NCBI RefSeq assembly: GCF_027625935.1
Contig: NZ_CP115300.1
Span: forward strand, 6,634,001 to 6,698,000
Direction of reading: 5' to 3'
DNA: 64,000 nt
Origin: Streptomyces camelliae
GTDB taxonomy: Bacteria; Actinomycetota; Actinomycetes; Streptomycetales; Streptomycetaceae
Shown here: in pieces, positions 63,801 through 64,000 of the stretch
How the letters are laid out: each line of letters opens with the position of its first letter
Position numbering within the stretch: position 1 is the stretch's first letter
Made by a program: the position numbers and the translations under genes
The notes under the pieces: generated by a model
Databases searched by the model: none
The model's input: only the letters and a program-made list of their open reading frames with translations
Told to the model about the DNA's origin: nothing

Positions 63801-64000
63801 GCCGTCGCCTCCCCGCTCACCCCGGCCAGACCCGAACGCTCCCGGTCCGCCTGCTGCCACAGCGCGTTCAGCGCGCCGCCGCGCGGCACGCTCAGCGCCG
63901 TCCAGCCCGCCTCGCGCAGCAGCCGCAGCCGCTCCGCGTGCCGGTCACCGGGCCGTGGCACGGCGGTCGCCTCCCGTGTCCAGGTGTCCGGGTCGAGGAC
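63797..64000 (-). CDS. DUF58 protein, C-terminal end (runs off right edge)
   Basis: The last 67 codons of a minus-strand gene, read from 64000 to a TGA at 63797. The sequence (LRLLREAGWTALSVPRGGAL, LWQQADRE) fits the end of a DUF58 protein. It overlaps the transglutaminase start by 4 bases. The rest lies outside the window. Confidence 0.85.
   Translation of the reverse strand, partial: VLDPDTWTREATAVPRPGDRHAERLRLLREAGWTALSVPRGGALNALWQQADRERSGLAGVSGEATA

Overview
This window reads as Streptomyces chromosome. GC is very high with strong third-position bias, GTG and TTG starts are common, many genes overlap by 4 bases (ATGA or GTGA), several genes look leaderless, and the gene order matches the conserved core of streptomycete chromosomes (the cta/qcr respiratory cluster, macRS, glkA, the leader-controlled trpEG gene, and thiamine genes). 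No mobile element, CRISPR array, tRNA or rRNA was found. Species cannot be named from sequence alone.

Layout. 1-9900: start of a cysteine desulfurase-like gene (minus), then ctaC-ctaD-ctaF, a lipoprotein L,D-transpeptidase, a divergent receiver-like protein, ctaE and qcrC-qcrA-qcrB. These encode the aa3 oxidase and bc1 complex, the aerobic terminal chain. 10000-13900: trpD, a SAM-IV-type riboswitch and short upstream ORF ahead of a second cysteine desulfurase-like gene, then an Lrp/AsnC-type RAM protein and a rhomboid protease. 14000-19400: a zinc-ribbon protein, a coiled-coil/NYN nuclease, two tandem NlpC/P60 cell-wall hydrolases and a lipoprotein metalloprotease. 19400-29200: PadR regulator and MATE exporter sharing an inverted-repeat operator, two mannosyltransferase-like genes, cholesterol oxidase, acyl-CoA ligase, a metallophosphatase and an SRPBCC protein. 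29200-38400: ArsA-like ATPase, DUF5304-type protein, glucokinase, EEP-fold hydrolase, a membrane protein, an esterase, an acyltransferase, MacS/MacR and phosphofructokinase.

38400-43600: anthranilate synthase (trpE-trpG fusion) behind a Trp-codon leader peptide and attenuator, DAHP synthase, iron-box-linked Bfd ferredoxin with convergent bacterioferritin, and a sulfite-oxidase-like protein. 43600-52450: endonuclease IV, PASTA kinase, thiO-thiS-thiG under a TPP riboswitch, a ferredoxin-reductase-like flavoprotein, an Rv2175c-type DNA-binding protein, thiE and metF. 52500-64000: a membrane protein with a YGQ-rich tail, a CrtI-like flavoprotein, a TetR/ABC/YhgE operon with a palindromic operator, a HEPN-domain protein, a methyltransferase, a DUF3040 protein and the transglutaminase/DUF58 pair that runs off the right edge.

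Metabolic themes: respiration; aromatic amino acid synthesis (DAHP synthase, TrpEG, TrpD); cofactor and sulfur metabolism under RNA control (SAM-IV, TPP); glycolysis entry (GlkA, PfkA); iron storage; cell-wall remodelling. The most interesting unexplained items are a 95-base structured repeat present twice (before macS and before the methyltransferase), a perfect 21-bp palindrome containing the ctaE start codon, an atypical codon patch over the ctaD active site, a FUS-like low-complexity tail on a membrane protein, a phosphofructokinase with pyrophosphate-type signature residues, and a nine-run G-tract array.
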